From Mucilaginibacter sp. (lineage in GTDB: Bacteria; Bacteroidota; Bacteroidia; Sphingobacteriales; Sphingobacteriaceae): DNA of 64,000 bases. Below the pieces are notes generated by a model. That model was not told the DNA's origin, ran no database searches, and saw nothing but the letters and a program-made list of their open reading frames with translations. The stretch covers positions 1 to 64,000 of the forward strand of contig NZ_JANYGH010000029.1 of NCBI RefSeq assembly GCF_025362475.1. The letters run 5' to 3'. The position numbers were made by a program, and so were the translations under genes. Of this stretch, positions 24,076-33,318 are shown one piece after another. How positions within the stretch are numbered: the stretch's first letter is position 1; each line of letters opens with the position of its first letter.

Positions 24076-27000
24076 TTGAACGCATATATCTTCCATATTA
24101 CCCTCTATGACCTGGCCTTCCTGGGGGCGATATTTATCGGGTTCTCTTTCGTTCTGCAGTTGGGATTCGCCAAAAGGGCCAACCGGGCTGCAAATCGCTT
24201 ATTGAGTTTGGCCCTGGTTGTGATGGTGCTGTGGCTGCTTTGGGTACTGGGGAGGGATATCGGTCTTGAAGCCTATTTTTCTCATTGGAGCTGGCTGCCG
24301 CTGCAATTTTCGCTGGCGTTGGGCCCGCTGATCTTTTTTTATGTTCTCAAAATAACCCGGCCTAAGTATCTATTTCGCTTTAAGGATCTTCTGCATTTCG
24401 GCCCGCTGCTGCTCGAACTGGGCGCCCTGGTATTGGAGATAAAGGAGAGTATCAGCACAGGGGCGGCTACTTATCATACGCAGACCTTTTATACGCTGAA
24501 CCCAATATTACAATTGCTGGCGTTTATTTCGGTCGGCGCCTACCTGTATGCGTCTCACAGGCTGATAGAGCGTTTTTACCGGGGCCTCAAATTTAACGGG
24601 GGCGATCGGTACCGGTCCGAATTGCGGTGGCTGCGTAATTTACTTATAAGTTTCGGCCTGTTATGGCTATTGTGGATCCCTTTTATAGCCGGAGACTATT
24701 TTTATTACCATTACCAACTAAGTATACATGCTTATTATCCTTTATATCTCCTTTTAGCGGTAATGGCTATTTGGATGGCGGCCGTAGCCTTTTTAACTCA
24801 GGAGGCTGGCGTACTGGTCGATCCCCCTTCGTTTTTAAAGCCACCGCTTCCTGCAGAAATGAAGCAAAGGGGTAGTTGGCTAAAGAAAACCGTGCAAGCC
24901 AACCGGTATTACCAGGACCCGGAACTGAACTTAAGCTCGCTGGCTGAAAAGCTTGACCTTGGTCCTCATGAATTATCGAGGATCATCAATACGGTGCTCA
25001 AAAAAAGCTTTAATGATTTCATCAATGAATATCGCGTTGCAGACTTTGTTCAGAAAATGCAGGACCCTGCTTATGAACACATAACCCTGTTGGGGATTGC
25101 ATTTGAATCCGGATTCAATTCCAAAACTACGTTTAACCGCACTTTCAGGCAAATGACCGGGAAAAGCCCCGCAGAATATAAGAACGATCTGAAAAAAGAG
25201 CGACCATCTTATAACTTGGAACACCCGATCCGCTTTACAGCGGTAAATTCGAATCACGAAACCACCCCTAAGTGGTATGATGAGAAATTAAACCGCAACT
25301 ATATGTTTAAAAGTTACCTGAAAATAGGATGGCGCAACCTTACGCGCAATAAAAGCTATACTGCCATTAATGTTACTGGTTTGGCTGTTGGTATTACCGT
25401 TTGTATGATGATCTTTATCATTATACAATTTCAAACAAGCTTTGATACTTTTCACGCGAAGAAGGATCGTACCTATCGCGTGCTGACCGAATTCCATTAC
25501 GCAGAAGGAGGAAATATTTCTTACAAAGCAGCTGTGCCTTTTCCAATGCCTTTAGGACTGCAAACGTCTTTTCCCCAAATAGAACAGGTAGCTCCGATCT
25601 TTGCCAGCCACGATGATCAGTTGTTGATTCTTGATAATAATGGAAATACGGAGAAAGATTTTAAGGAGCAGCACGGTGTATTTTACATGAACCCTTCATT
25701 CTTTAAAATATTCGATTTTCCGCTGCTGGCAGGTTCTTATGAATCATTAAAAGATCCGAACAACGTATTACTTACTAAAGAGATCGCTGAAAAATATTTC
25801 GGTGACTGTAAAACAGCAATAGGCAGAACCATTAAACTGCAAATGGGCGGCTATATGTTCGAACACGGCGTCGACGTATTAAAAGTTTCAGGCATTTTGG
25901 CCACCGTACCTGCAAATTCAGATTTTCAGCTAAAGGTTGTTGTGGCCTACGGAACGGGTTTTACCGGGGATTATTTGTCAAAATCCACCGATTGGGACGG
26001 GAATGTTGCCGGTTTTGGTTGCTATATTTTGCTGCCGCCGAACACTTCTGCCGACAATTTCAACCAGCAACTAAGAGCTTACTCCCACAAGGTAGAATCG
26101 CCGGGCAATACCGACAGGCATTTTATCCAGCCGTTGGGTGCGGTGCATTATGATACGCAGGTGAGTAATTACAGCAACAAAACAATCAGCCATCAACTGC
26201 TCAATGTATTGTGGCTTATTGCAGCATTCATCCTGTTAATTGCCTGCGTAAACTTTATCAACCTCTCCACTGCGCAAGCCGTTAACCGGGCGAAGGAGGT
26301 TGGAGTTAGAAAAGTGTTGGGGAGTAGTAAATCTCAATTGCAGATCCAGTTTATCATCGAAACATTTTTAATAGTTGTAAGCGCTGTAACGCTCGCAGGC
26401 TTTATTACCATACTTGCATTGCCTTATGTGGGGAACCTTTTGGAACTTTCGCTTTCATTCAACATTTTTAGCAATCCTGCAATTATCTTATTTCTTTTGG
26501 CGGTAACCATCGTAGTTACAGCACTCGCAGGCTTTTATCCCTCTATTGTTTTATCGCGTTTCAATCCGGTTAATGCGCTAAAGAGTAAACTCACGTCAAA
26601 TGCAAACGGAATTTCGTTAAGAAGAGGGTTGGTGGTGTTTCAATTCATCATTGCGCAGGCGCTTATTATCGGAACGCTCATCATTGTAAAGCAAATGGAT
26701 TATTTTATGAACCAGCCGCTGGGCTTTGATAAAGACGCCATTATCAATGTTCCTTTCCGTGTGGATAGTCTTCGCCTCAGCAAGCTGGGTTATTTAAAGA
26801 AAGAATTATTGTCTGTAAACGGTGTGCAGGCGGTTACTTATAGTTCCAACACCCCGGTTGAAAATGGCACCGATCTGTGGAGCATTATCAAATATAATCA
26901 TGCGGTAAAGCAAACAGACTTCCAGGTTATTACCAAATTTGCCGACAACGAATACGTATCCACTTACAAATTGCCGCTTATAGCCGGCAGAAATGTGAAC

Positions 27001-27744
27001 CCGTCTGATACCACTGGAGAATTTCTGGTAAACGAGTCTTTAGTGAAAACTTTGGGGCTGAAAAAACCAGAGGACATATTGAACAAGCATATGACCACCT
27101 GGCATGATCAGATCAAAGGAACTGTTGTTGGCGTATTAAAAGATTTCCATGACCGGTCTTTCCGCAATGACCTTGCACCATTATTGATCACCACCGACAT
27201 TGCCATGTACAACCAGGTAGGGATAAAGCTGGCGACTACAAATATTTCTTCTACCATGCAATCGGTTAAAAAGGTATTTGATAAAACGTTCCCCGATTTT
27301 GTTTATGAGTACAAATTTCTCGATGAAAAAATTGGAAGTTTTTACAAACAGGAAAACCAGTTATCGCAGCTGTATAAAATTTTTGCAGCTATCGCCATAT
27401 TCCTTAGTTGTCTTGGTTTGTATGGTTTAGCCTCATTTATGGCAGTGCAAAGAATAAAAGAAGTGGGTATTCGTAAAGTGCTTGGTGCTACCGCGGGCAA
27501 TATCGTTTATTTATTTTCAAAAGAATTTATCATACTCATTGCAATTGCCTTTGCCATTGCTGCACCCATAGCATGGTATTACATGCACCAATGGTTGCAA
27601 GCTTATGTTTATCGCATCAAAATCAGTTGGTGGTTATTTGCAGCAGGCGGATTTGCGGCAATAATTATTGCACTTGCAACGATAAGTTTTCAGGCAATAA
27701 AAGCAGCAATAGCAAACCCGGTGAAAAGCCTGAGAAGTGAGTAG
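24076..27744 (+). CDS. Fusion of AraC-type membrane regulator with FtsX/MacB-like ABC permease
   Basis: A single open frame of 1222 codons from a TTG at 24076 (an in-frame TAA lies 12 bases upstream, so no longer start is possible). Residues about 10-250 hold about seven membrane helices. Residues about 280-385 form an AraC helix-turn-helix domain (NLSSLAEKLDLGPHELSRII and ITLLGIAFESGFNSKTTFNR, ending KSPAEYKNDL). After a short linker, Met410 (ATG at 25303, MFKSYLKIGWRNLTRNK) opens a complete MacB_PCD/FtsX permease with the usual four helices and repeated FtsX half (GLYGLASFMAVQRIKEVGIR). Separately each half looks whole. The permease half could also be made from the internal ATG. No ATPase gene is adjacent. 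Likely role: envelope stress or peptide sensing coupled to gene control (inference). Confidence 0.88.
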   Translation: MNAYIFHITLYDLAFLGAIFIGFSFVLQLGFAKRANRAANRLLSLALVVMVLWLLWVLGRDIGLEAYFSHWSWLPLQFSLALGPLIFFYVLKITRPKYLFRFKDLLHFGPLLLELGALVLEIKESISTGAATYHTQTFYTLNPILQLLAFISVGAYLYASHRLIERFYRGLKFNGGDRYRSELRWLRNLLISFGLLWLLWIPFIAGDYFYYHYQLSIHAYYPLYLLLAVMAIWMAAVAFLTQEAGVLVDPPSFLKPPLPAEMKQRGSWLKKTVQANRYYQDPELNLSSLAEKLDLGPHELSRIINTVLKKSFNDFINEYRVADFVQKMQDPAYEHITLLGIAFESGFNSKTTFNRTFRQMTGKSPAEYKNDLKKERPSYNLEHPIRFTAVNSNHETTPKWYDEKLNRNYMFKSYLKIGWRNLTRNKSYTAINVTGLAVGITVCMMIFIIIQFQTSFDTFHAKKDRTYRVLTEFHYAEGGNISYKAAVPFPMPLGLQTSFPQIEQVAPIFASHDDQLLILDNNGNTEKDFKEQHGVFYMNPSFFKIFDFPLLAGSYESLKDPNNVLLTKEIAEKYFGDCKTAIGRTIKLQMGGYMFEHGVDVLKVSGILATVPANSDFQLKVVVAYGTGFTGDYLSKSTDWDGNVAGFGCYILLPPNTSADNFNQQLRAYSHKVESPGNTDRHFIQPLGAVHYDTQVSNYSNKTISHQLLNVLWLIAAFILLIACVNFINLSTAQAVNRAKEVGVRKVLGSSKSQLQIQFIIETFLIVVSAVTLAGFITILALPYVGNLLELSLSFNIFSNPAIILFLLAVTIVVTALAGFYPSIVLSRFNPVNALKSKLTSNANGISLRRGLVVFQFIIAQALIIGTLIIVKQMDYFMNQPLGFDKDAIINVPFRVDSLRLSKLGYLKKELLSVNGVQAVTYSSNTPVENGTDLWSIIKYNHAVKQTDFQVITKFADNEYVSTYKLPLIAGRNVNPSDTTGEFLVNESLVKTLGLKKPEDILNKHMTTWHDQIKGTVVGVLKDFHDRSFRNDLAPLLITTDIAMYNQVGIKLATTNISSTMQSVKKVFDKTFPDFVYEYKFLDEKIGSFYKQENQLSQLYKIFAAIAIFLSCLGLYGLASFMAVQRIKEVGIRKVLGATAGNIVYLFSKEFIILIAIAFAIAAPIAWYYMHQWLQAYVYRIKISWWLFAAGGFAAIIIALATISFQAIKAAIANPVKSLRSE

Positions 27745-27833
27745 GCATTTGTCGCAGTATTAACAGGAGATTTGGGTTAAATGCAATAAGATGCTTTCGG
27801 CGTTGAAATGCAGGAGGGCTTCATGTCCAAATC

Positions 27834-27870
27834 GGGTATAAGTCCGGATGTGTTATCCGGACCTATGCCC
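27834..27870. terminator. Hairpin between the FtsX fusion and comB
   Basis: Arms gggtata (27834-27840) and tatgccc (27864-27870, one G-T pair) surround an inner tccgga/tccgga stem, making a long near-perfect stem between convergent genes. There is no U-tract on either side, so its termination efficiency is uncertain. Confidence 0.5.
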
Positions 27871-27874
27871 AATT

Positions 27875-28627
27875 TTAGCTCAATTTTACCAGCCGTTCGC
27901 CCTCCAAAACCGGAATGGCGGTGGTGATATCAATTTGCAGGCAAAACTCAATATCTTTTTGGATGCCCAGTTTTTTCAACCTTTCGCCGTGCGATGTTTT
28001 TTTAAGGTAGTCGTTAATATCATGCTTGCCTAACTGGTAAAGATCATTTGCGGCAATAGCGGCATCATCCAGCTCAAAACCATCTGTTTTTAGCTGTTCT
28101 ATAACGGCTCCGGCAAACAGTGTATCTTCCAGGTTGAAATTGTTTTTCCAGCCGGCACATACTAATAAAATATTTTCATCCTGATTTTTTAGCCAGGTGC
28201 TAAGCGCGGTAAGATTCAGGAATGAGCCTATTACAATTTTTTTGGCCGCACGTGATAAATGTAGTGCATGGGTACCATTAGTGGTAGTAAGTACAATGGT
28301 TTTGGCTGCTACTTTTTCTACCGTGTATGAAAATGGCGAATTGCCAAAATCAAAGCCATCAACTACTTTTCCATCGCGTTCTGCTGCCAAAAGGTAATCC
28401 AGCCCTTTCTCTCTATACGCGGAACACTCCTCAACCTGTGATACCGGAATAATAGCCTCAGCACCGTTTTCAATACCATAACATATAGATGATGTTGCCC
28501 TGAAAATATCAATAACCACTACAATATAATCCTCCACATTATAGAGTGGTATTAAAGCCGGAGTAAGACAAACGTGTGCCGCCCGCCCCCCTGAAGGGAG
28601 CGTTTGGTTATCGGTATTATTTGACAT
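27875..28627 (-). CDS. comB: 2-phosphosulfolactate phosphatase family protein (ComB)
   Basis: A 250-residue protein of the ComB family, which converts 2-phosphosulfolactate to sulfolactate in coenzyme M-type pathways; in Bacteroidota, whose link to coenzyme M is unclear, the true substrate is not known. Motifs include IVVVIDIFRATSSICYGIEN with the catalytic/metal Asp near residue 40, LLAAERDGKVVDGFDFGNSP, and TTTNGTHALHLS. The first dozen codons are odd: residues 9-17 (TLPSGGRAA) are encoded by a copy of the dispersed ccctgaaggg palindrome (28586-28598), so the repeat appears to have been incorporated into the gene. The typical family start would be about the CLTPAL segment. Confidence 0.9.
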   Translation of the reverse strand: MSNNTDNQTLPSGGRAAHVCLTPALIPLYNVEDYIVVVIDIFRATSSICYGIENGAEAIIPVSQVEECSAYREKGLDYLLAAERDGKVVDGFDFGNSPFSYTVEKVAAKTIVLTTTNGTHALHLSRAAKKIVIGSFLNLTALSTWLKNQDENILLVCAGWKNNFNLEDTLFAGAVIEQLKTDGFELDDAAIAANDLYQLGKHDINDYLKKTSHGERLKKLGIQKDIEFCLQIDITTAIPVLEGERLVKLS

Positions 28628-28694
28628 GATTTTTAAATTAATAACTAAAGGGAAAACTATTGTTTATAGTTCCCCCTTCAGGGGGTTAGGGGGC
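28628..28694. repeat. Short gap with GGGGG palindrome
   Basis: The palindrome cccccttcaggggg (28672-28685) followed by 'ttagggggc' lies between gcvT (3' end) and comB (5' end). It is the same family as the palindrome within the comB start and at 2014-2024. Confidence 0.6.
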
Positions 28695-29777
28695 TTATGC
28701 CTTGTAAAATGGTGGCTTTACAATTTTAGCCTTTACCTTGTTATCTCTAATGCTGATGTAAATTTCGGTGCCTTCTTTGGCAAATTCGGTTTTTACATAG
28801 CCCAGGCCTATGGCTTTTTGCAGGGAGTGCGATTGTGTGCCCGATGTTACCTTACCTATGTTATTGCCCTCAGCATCAACAATGGGGTAATCATGACGCG
28901 GAATACCACGATCTATCATTTCAAAGCCTACCAGCTTTTTGCTTACGCCAGCTTGTTTTTGCTGTTGCAGTGCTTCGGCGTTGGTGAAGTCTTTATTAAA
29001 TTTAGTAACCCAGCCCAGGCCGGCTTCTAAAGGCGAAGTAGTATCGTCAATATCATTGCCATAAAGGCAAAAACCCATTTCTAAACGTAAAGTATCACGG
29101 GCGCCCAGGCCAATTGGTTTAATGCCAAATGGTTCGCCTGCGTTAAATATGGCCTCCCAGATCTGGCTGGCATACTGGTTTTCGAAATAGATCTCGAAAC
29201 CGCCCGCGCCGGTGTAACCTGTAGCCGAGATTACTACATTATCAACACCTGCAAAGGTTCCTTTTTTAAAGGTGTAGTATTCCATAGATACCAGGTCAAC
29301 ATCGGTAAGGCTTTGCAGCGCCTCGGCGGCTTTGGGGCCTTGAATTGCCAGCAGTGAGGTACGGTCTGATATGTTTTTCATATCAACGCCGGCAGTGTTA
29401 AACTTAGATATCCAGTTCCAGTCTTTATCAATGTTTGATGCATTAACCACCAGCATATAAGTTTTCTCGTCTATGCGGTAAACCAACAGGTCATCAACAA
29501 TGCCGCCATCTTCATTGGGCAGGCATGAGTATTGCACTTTGCCATCGTACAGTTTTGAAGCATCGTTACTGGTAACTCGTTGTATTAGGTCAAGCGCATT
29601 ATCGCCCTTTAAAATAAATTCGCCCATGTGGCTTACGTCAAACACACCAACGGCTTTGCGTACGGTTTCGTGTTCGGCGTTAATACCAGCGTATTGTACG
29701 GGCATATTATAGCCGGCAAAGGGTACCATTTTGGCACCTGTTTTTATATGGATATCGGTTAAAGCAGTATTCTTCAT
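28695..29777 (-). CDS. gcvT: Aminomethyltransferase (glycine cleavage system T protein)
   Basis: A 360-residue T protein that transfers the methylene from the lipoyl-H protein to tetrahydrofolate. It shows [11 protein letters not shown] (about residues 43-53), the folate-pocket region [16 protein letters not shown] and the [20 protein letters not shown] motif, then the C-terminal barrel with [12 protein letters not shown] and [19 protein letters not shown]. Length is standard. A candidate -7 box lies 20 bases before the ATG. gcvP and gcvH are not in the window. It is upstream of comB on the same strand, separated by a 67-base repeat gap. Confidence 0.95.
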   Translation of the reverse strand: MKNTALTDIHIKTGAKMVPFAGYNMPVQYAGINAEHETVRKAVGVFDVSHMGEFILKGDNALDLIQRVTSNDASKLYDGKVQYSCLPNEDGGIVDDLLVYRIDEKTYMLVVNASNIDKDWNWISKFNTAGVDMKNISDRTSLLAIQGPKAAEALQSLTDVDLVSMEYYTFKKGTFAGVDNVVISATGYTGAGGFEIYFENQYASQIWEAIFNAGEPFGIKPIGLGARDTLRLEMGFCLYGNDIDDTTSPLEAGLGWVTKFNKDFTNAEALQQQKQAGVSKKLVGFEMIDRGIPRHDYPIVDAEGNNIGKVTSGTQSHSLQKAIGLGYVKTEFAKEGTEIYISIRDNKVKAKIVKPPFYKA

Positions 29778-30063
29778 GCAAACTGTATAATAAGCCGCAA
29801 AAGTAATTATTTCTGAGTGGAATTGGGAAGGAGGATGGAAATTAAGAGGTGAGTTATCAGCCGGCCGGATTACTCATCGCGACATCGCTAATAAAAGAAA
29901 ATTGTCATTTCGAACGAGCGGGGGCGGATTGAGCGTAAGGGCGAGGAGAAATCCTATACAATATGCATTGTTCGTTAGTATGTTGTATAGGATTTCTCCT
30001 CGTACCTCGTTTGAAATGACAACGTTTTTACCGAGAAATAGAAGGAGGTTTCCACACCAGCCG
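29778..30063. repeat. Inverted repeat gap (TCATTTCGAACGA family)
   Basis: A long inverted repeat spans about 29902-30022. The left arm begins ttgtcatttcgaacgag, the right arm ends ctcgtttgaaatgacaa; both contain ggagaaatcctatac. The inner part (29943-30001) is itself a near-perfect palindrome around a central 'gcattgttcgttagtatg' loop. No gene is visible. The gcvT promoter lies at the left end. Confidence 0.65.
29798..29805 (-). promoter_or_regulatory. Candidate -7 promoter element of gcvT
   Basis: TACTTTTG (on the minus strand) matches TAnnTTTG and lies 20 bases upstream of the gcvT ATG, leaving a short leader. No good TTG -33 partner is visible. Confidence 0.4.
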
Positions 30064-31275
30064 TTATACTTTAGCTGCCTTTTCTAAATTTTTATAAAAC
30101 TTAACCAGGCCTTTGGTAACCTCATTTACATCATGCTGCTGCTCTATCAGTTTACGGGCGTTTAAGCCCACGCGGCGGCAAAATTCTTCGTCGGTAATAC
30201 AACGCTCAATTGCGTCATAAAATTCCTGCTGGTTATTGGCAATCAAAATATCGTCACCATGGGTAAAGTTAATCCCTTCGGCACCCAGGGAGGTTGATAT
30301 AATACATTTTTGCATGGCCATGCCTTCCACAATCTTTACCCGCATCCCCCCGCTTGATAAAAGCGGAACTATCATGATGGCCTTACTGTTCACAAACTCA
30401 AAAGCATCGTCAACTTCGCCCTGTATAAATATTTTGCCCATCACCTCATAGTCGTCATAACGCTCGGGGATATTATGGCCTGCCACATAAAACTTCACCC
30501 GGAGATCGCCTTCGGTGAGGTCTTTATAAAAATTATCAATAAACCACTCTATTCCTTCGCGGTTGGGCAACCAATCCAACGATCCCAGGAAAAACAGGCT
30601 CGGGAATTCAGTTTTGCTTAGATCAGGGTTGTACCTGGTTAAATCAATGCCAACCGGAAATATTTCCACCGGGATTGTAGTCCCATAGGATAGCATCGTG
30701 ATCTTATCTTCGGATGTGAATACCGCTATAGCATCAAATTTGTTAAGCTGCTCCAATTCATAATCCTTAATGCGTTTGGCCAGCATGCGCAGGTACCATT
30801 TTTTAAACAGATCGCTTTTTTGCTGGGCCAGCCTTTGCCAAACCTGGTGTTCAATATTATGTGAGCGATAAATAAGCCGGGCCTTAGAAAACTTGCGGAT
30901 AGATGACAGGTAGGGAGTAACAAATAAACCCTCAAATTGCACAACATCATAAACCGTTTTCTTTAATTCGCGGATAAGCAGTTTTTCAAATTCGGCATTA
31001 TAAAAGCGATCAACATTGTTTGATTTTTTATTGAACAGGTTTACCACTGCATCAACCATAGATATGTTGATGTTGATCTTATACGAGGTATAATTTATTT
31101 TATCCTGCAGCTCATCTTTCCCATGCGAGTTTCCATTGTATTTTTCGGCGTTTAATGATACCAGCGATACATCATGGCCTAAGGCGATCAAGCCTTTTAT
31201 GGTATTGCACACCACTATGGCATACCCGCCATTTTGCGGAAATGGGACACGATGTGTTAAAATAAGAATCTTCAA
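30064..31275 (-). CDS. Glycosyltransferase family 4-type protein
   Basis: A 403-residue GT-B enzyme. The N-domain begins with KILILTHRVPFPQNGGYAIVVC, typical of family 4 members, and the C-domain carries GSLDWLPNREGIEWFIDNF and the LSSGGMRVKIVEGMAMQKCI segment, where the E of VKIVEGMAMQ is the second sugar-nucleotide Glu. The acceptor and donor sugars are unknown. The frame begins with TTG at 31275 with no ATG candidate nearby. A TAnnTTTG-type box (31294-31301) lies 18 bases before it. Downstream is the repeat gap; it is not in an obvious polysaccharide cluster. Confidence 0.85.
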   Translation of the reverse strand: MKILILTHRVPFPQNGGYAIVVCNTIKGLIALGHDVSLVSLNAEKYNGNSHGKDELQDKINYTSYKININISMVDAVVNLFNKKSNNVDRFYNAEFEKLLIRELKKTVYDVVQFEGLFVTPYLSSIRKFSKARLIYRSHNIEHQVWQRLAQQKSDLFKKWYLRMLAKRIKDYELEQLNKFDAIAVFTSEDKITMLSYGTTIPVEIFPVGIDLTRYNPDLSKTEFPSLFFLGSLDWLPNREGIEWFIDNFYKDLTEGDLRVKFYVAGHNIPERYDDYEVMGKIFIQGEVDDAFEFVNSKAIMIVPLLSSGGMRVKIVEGMAMQKCIISTSLGAEGINFTHGDDILIANNQQEFYDAIERCITDEEFCRRVGLNARKLIEQQHDVNEVTKGLVKFYKNLEKAAKV

Positions 31276-31293
31276 ATGATTGATGGTTTGTCA

Positions 31294-31301
31294 CAAAAGT
31301 A
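31294..31301 (-). promoter_or_regulatory. Candidate -7 promoter element of the glycosyltransferase gene
   Basis: TACTTTTG on the minus strand, 18 bases upstream of the TTG start at 31275. It supports that start but has no visible -33 partner. Confidence 0.35.
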
Positions 31302-31330
31302 CCATCCTGAACGTGGTAATCAAAGTATCT

Positions 31331-31927
31331 TTAAAAAATACTTAGCTGTGGATCGCTTACCCTGAAAGTTTTACGATGGTATGGCGTAAAACCTATTTTC
31401 ATTACCGTTTCGCGGTGTTTTATGGTTGGATAGCCCTTGTTGGTATGCCAATCGTACTCGGGATGTTCGGCGGCAATTTGAAGCATATAATCGTCGCGGT
31501 AGGTTTTGGCCAATATGGATGCTGCCGCTATGCTGAAATATTTTCCATCGCCCTTAATAATGCACTCATGCGGGATGTTTGGATATTTTTTGAAGCGGTT
31601 ACCATCAATGATCAAAAATTGGGGTGCTATATGCAGTTTTTCAATGGCTCGGTGCATGGCCAGGAATGATGCATTGAGGATGTTGATCTCGTCTATCTCA
31701 AAATTATCTACCGATGCTACTGCAAAGGCAATAGCCTTTTCTTCTATCACGGTACGTAACTGGTATCGTATGTCTTCAGATACCTGTTTCGAATCGTTGA
31801 GTAGGTGGTGATCAAAATCATGGGGGAGTATCACGGCGGCCGCAAATACCGGCCCTGCAAGGCATCCGCGACCAGCTTCGTCACATCCTGCTTCAATTAA
31901 TTCATATTGGTACCTGGCTGCTAACAT
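31331..31927 (-). CDS. rnhB: Ribonuclease HII
   Basis: A 198-residue RNase HII that nicks RNA-DNA hybrids and removes single ribonucleotides misincorporated in DNA. The family start motif with its Asp and Glu is [20 protein letters not shown]. Later catalytic Asp residues are in LIIDGNRF and the C-terminal [12 protein letters not shown]. Length fits the family. A -7-like box ends five bases before the ATG. It lies downstream of the phosphatase gene on the same strand, separated by a repeat-like AT-rich spacer containing three copies of 'agtatcaag'. Confidence 0.95.
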   Translation of the reverse strand: MLAARYQYELIEAGCDEAGRGCLAGPVFAAAVILPHDFDHHLLNDSKQVSEDIRYQLRTVIEEKAIAFAVASVDNFEIDEINILNASFLAMHRAIEKLHIAPQFLIIDGNRFKKYPNIPHECIIKGDGKYFSIAAASILAKTYRDDYMLQIAAEHPEYDWHTNKGYPTIKHRETVMKIGFTPYHRKTFRVSDPQLSIF

Positions 31928-31932
31928 CAGTG

Positions 31933-31940
31933 CAAATATA
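31933..31940 (-). promoter_or_regulatory. Candidate -7 promoter element of rnhB
   Basis: TATATTTG on the minus strand, ending five bases before the ATG, the same close spacing as at cysS. This predicts a very short or absent leader. Confidence 0.4.
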
Positions 31941-32041
31941 AGAAGAAGTATCAGGTAGTTAGTATCAAGTTGTTAGTATCAAGTATCAAGACAGGAGCTA
32001 AATTCTTGCAATTCGAAAAAATTAGCGGGAATTGGGGTGTA

Positions 32042-33280
32042 TTAAAAGATTCTTAAAGTAAGCAGGGTAATATCATCTATGGGCTTGCTTTTGTGTACAA
32101 GGTTTAAATGATCTAAAAGGGCGTCATTAAAATTATCTGGTGTGAGGCTGCCATGGGATTTTACAAAATCAAGCAGTTTATCCTCGTTCCAAACCTTGTT
32201 GGTGGTTGATTCAAAGTCCATCAACCCATCGGTGTAGTTTACAATAAGGCTGCCAGGCTCTATATCAATTTCGCCCTCATTTAAAAAGGGGAGTTCTTCA
32301 AAAACGCCTATCATGGTGGTGCCCAGTTTTAGTGGTATGGCGCCTCCATCGGAGTAGAGTATGGTAGGGTTGTGGCCCGCGTTGATATAATTAAGTTTGC
32401 GTTTCTTTTGGTTATAACGGGCCAAAAAAAGTGTTATAAAACGCTCGCCTTTGGTGTTGTTGAGTACTATTTTATTCAGGCGATCGATGATGTTGGTCAG
32501 GTCGTCTTCCACCGCTGCCCAGGCATGCAGGCTGGCCTGGAAATTGGCCATCAGCAGCGCTGCCGAAATCCCTTTACCAGATACATCGGCAATACACCAC
32601 AGAAACTCGTTTTCATTAAGGCGGATAAAATCAAAATAATCGCCGCCAATGTTTTGATGCGGCAGGTATTTTGCCCCAACTTCCACATCAGCATCCTTAT
32701 GGATTTTTAGTGGGATAAGCATGTTTTGTACCTCAACGGCAAGCTCCATTTCGCGCTGAAAACGTTCTGATTGCAGGCGTTCGCGAAACAGTTTTTTATT
32801 CTCCAGGGCCACAATGATCACATTCATCAGGGTTTGAATGAAGTTAAGATCGTTGCCCAGCATCTCGCCCGATGTGTTAAAATCGCCGATAAGCGCGTAA
32901 GCTAAGGCCTTGCTTTTATGGTATATCGGGATAAAGTAATTGTACTTGCGCAGGGTATGGTCTTCATGATCAGCTATTGCTATAGGCGATTTTACCTTGC
33001 TTAATTTATTGCAGGCCTTGCTCAAAATCATCGACGATTCTATATCGCCGCCGTATTTGGAGATGCATACAAACTTATTTTCCTTTTCAATAAGAAAACG
33101 CAGCTTGCCCACCTGCAGGTAATTTTGCAGGATAACCTCAAGCATTTGAATGAGTATCGGGGTGGCAGTATTCTTATTAATGGCCCTGGTAATCTCCAAT
33201 AAGGAATTTAATTCTGATTGTCGCTTCAGCAACAGCCTGATTAATTCGTCTTCGCCAGAACTATCGTCTATATATTGCAT
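32042..33280 (-). CDS. SpoIIE/PP2C-type serine phosphatase with GAF-like sensor domain
   Basis: A 412-residue signalling protein. Residues about 20-180 look like a GAF domain (ELNSLLEITRAINKNTATPI). Residues about 190-410 are a PP2C/SpoIIE phosphatase with the metal-binding Asp motifs GGDYFDFIRLN, CIADVSGKGISAALLMA and NYTDGLMDFE. Such phosphatases act on anti-sigma factor antagonists or similar partners; no such partner is visible nearby. A coiled-coil linker around residues 170-195 (RERLQSERFQREMELAVEVQ) connects sensor and phosphatase. The gene appears to stand alone. Confidence 0.9.
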   Translation of the reverse strand: MQYIDDSSGEDELIRLLLKRQSELNSLLEITRAINKNTATPILIQMLEVILQNYLQVGKLRFLIEKENKFVCISKYGGDIESSMILSKACNKLSKVKSPIAIADHEDHTLRKYNYFIPIYHKSKALAYALIGDFNTSGEMLGNDLNFIQTLMNVIIVALENKKLFRERLQSERFQREMELAVEVQNMLIPLKIHKDADVEVGAKYLPHQNIGGDYFDFIRLNENEFLWCIADVSGKGISAALLMANFQASLHAWAAVEDDLTNIIDRLNKIVLNNTKGERFITLFLARYNQKKRKLNYINAGHNPTILYSDGGAIPLKLGTTMIGVFEELPFLNEGEIDIEPGSLIVNYTDGLMDFESTTNKVWNEDKLLDFVKSHGSLTPDNFNDALLDHLNLVHKSKPIDDITLLTLRIF

Positions 33281-33318
33281 CTGTTTTTAGTACGCTGACT
33301 AAAATAGAAAAAATATTT

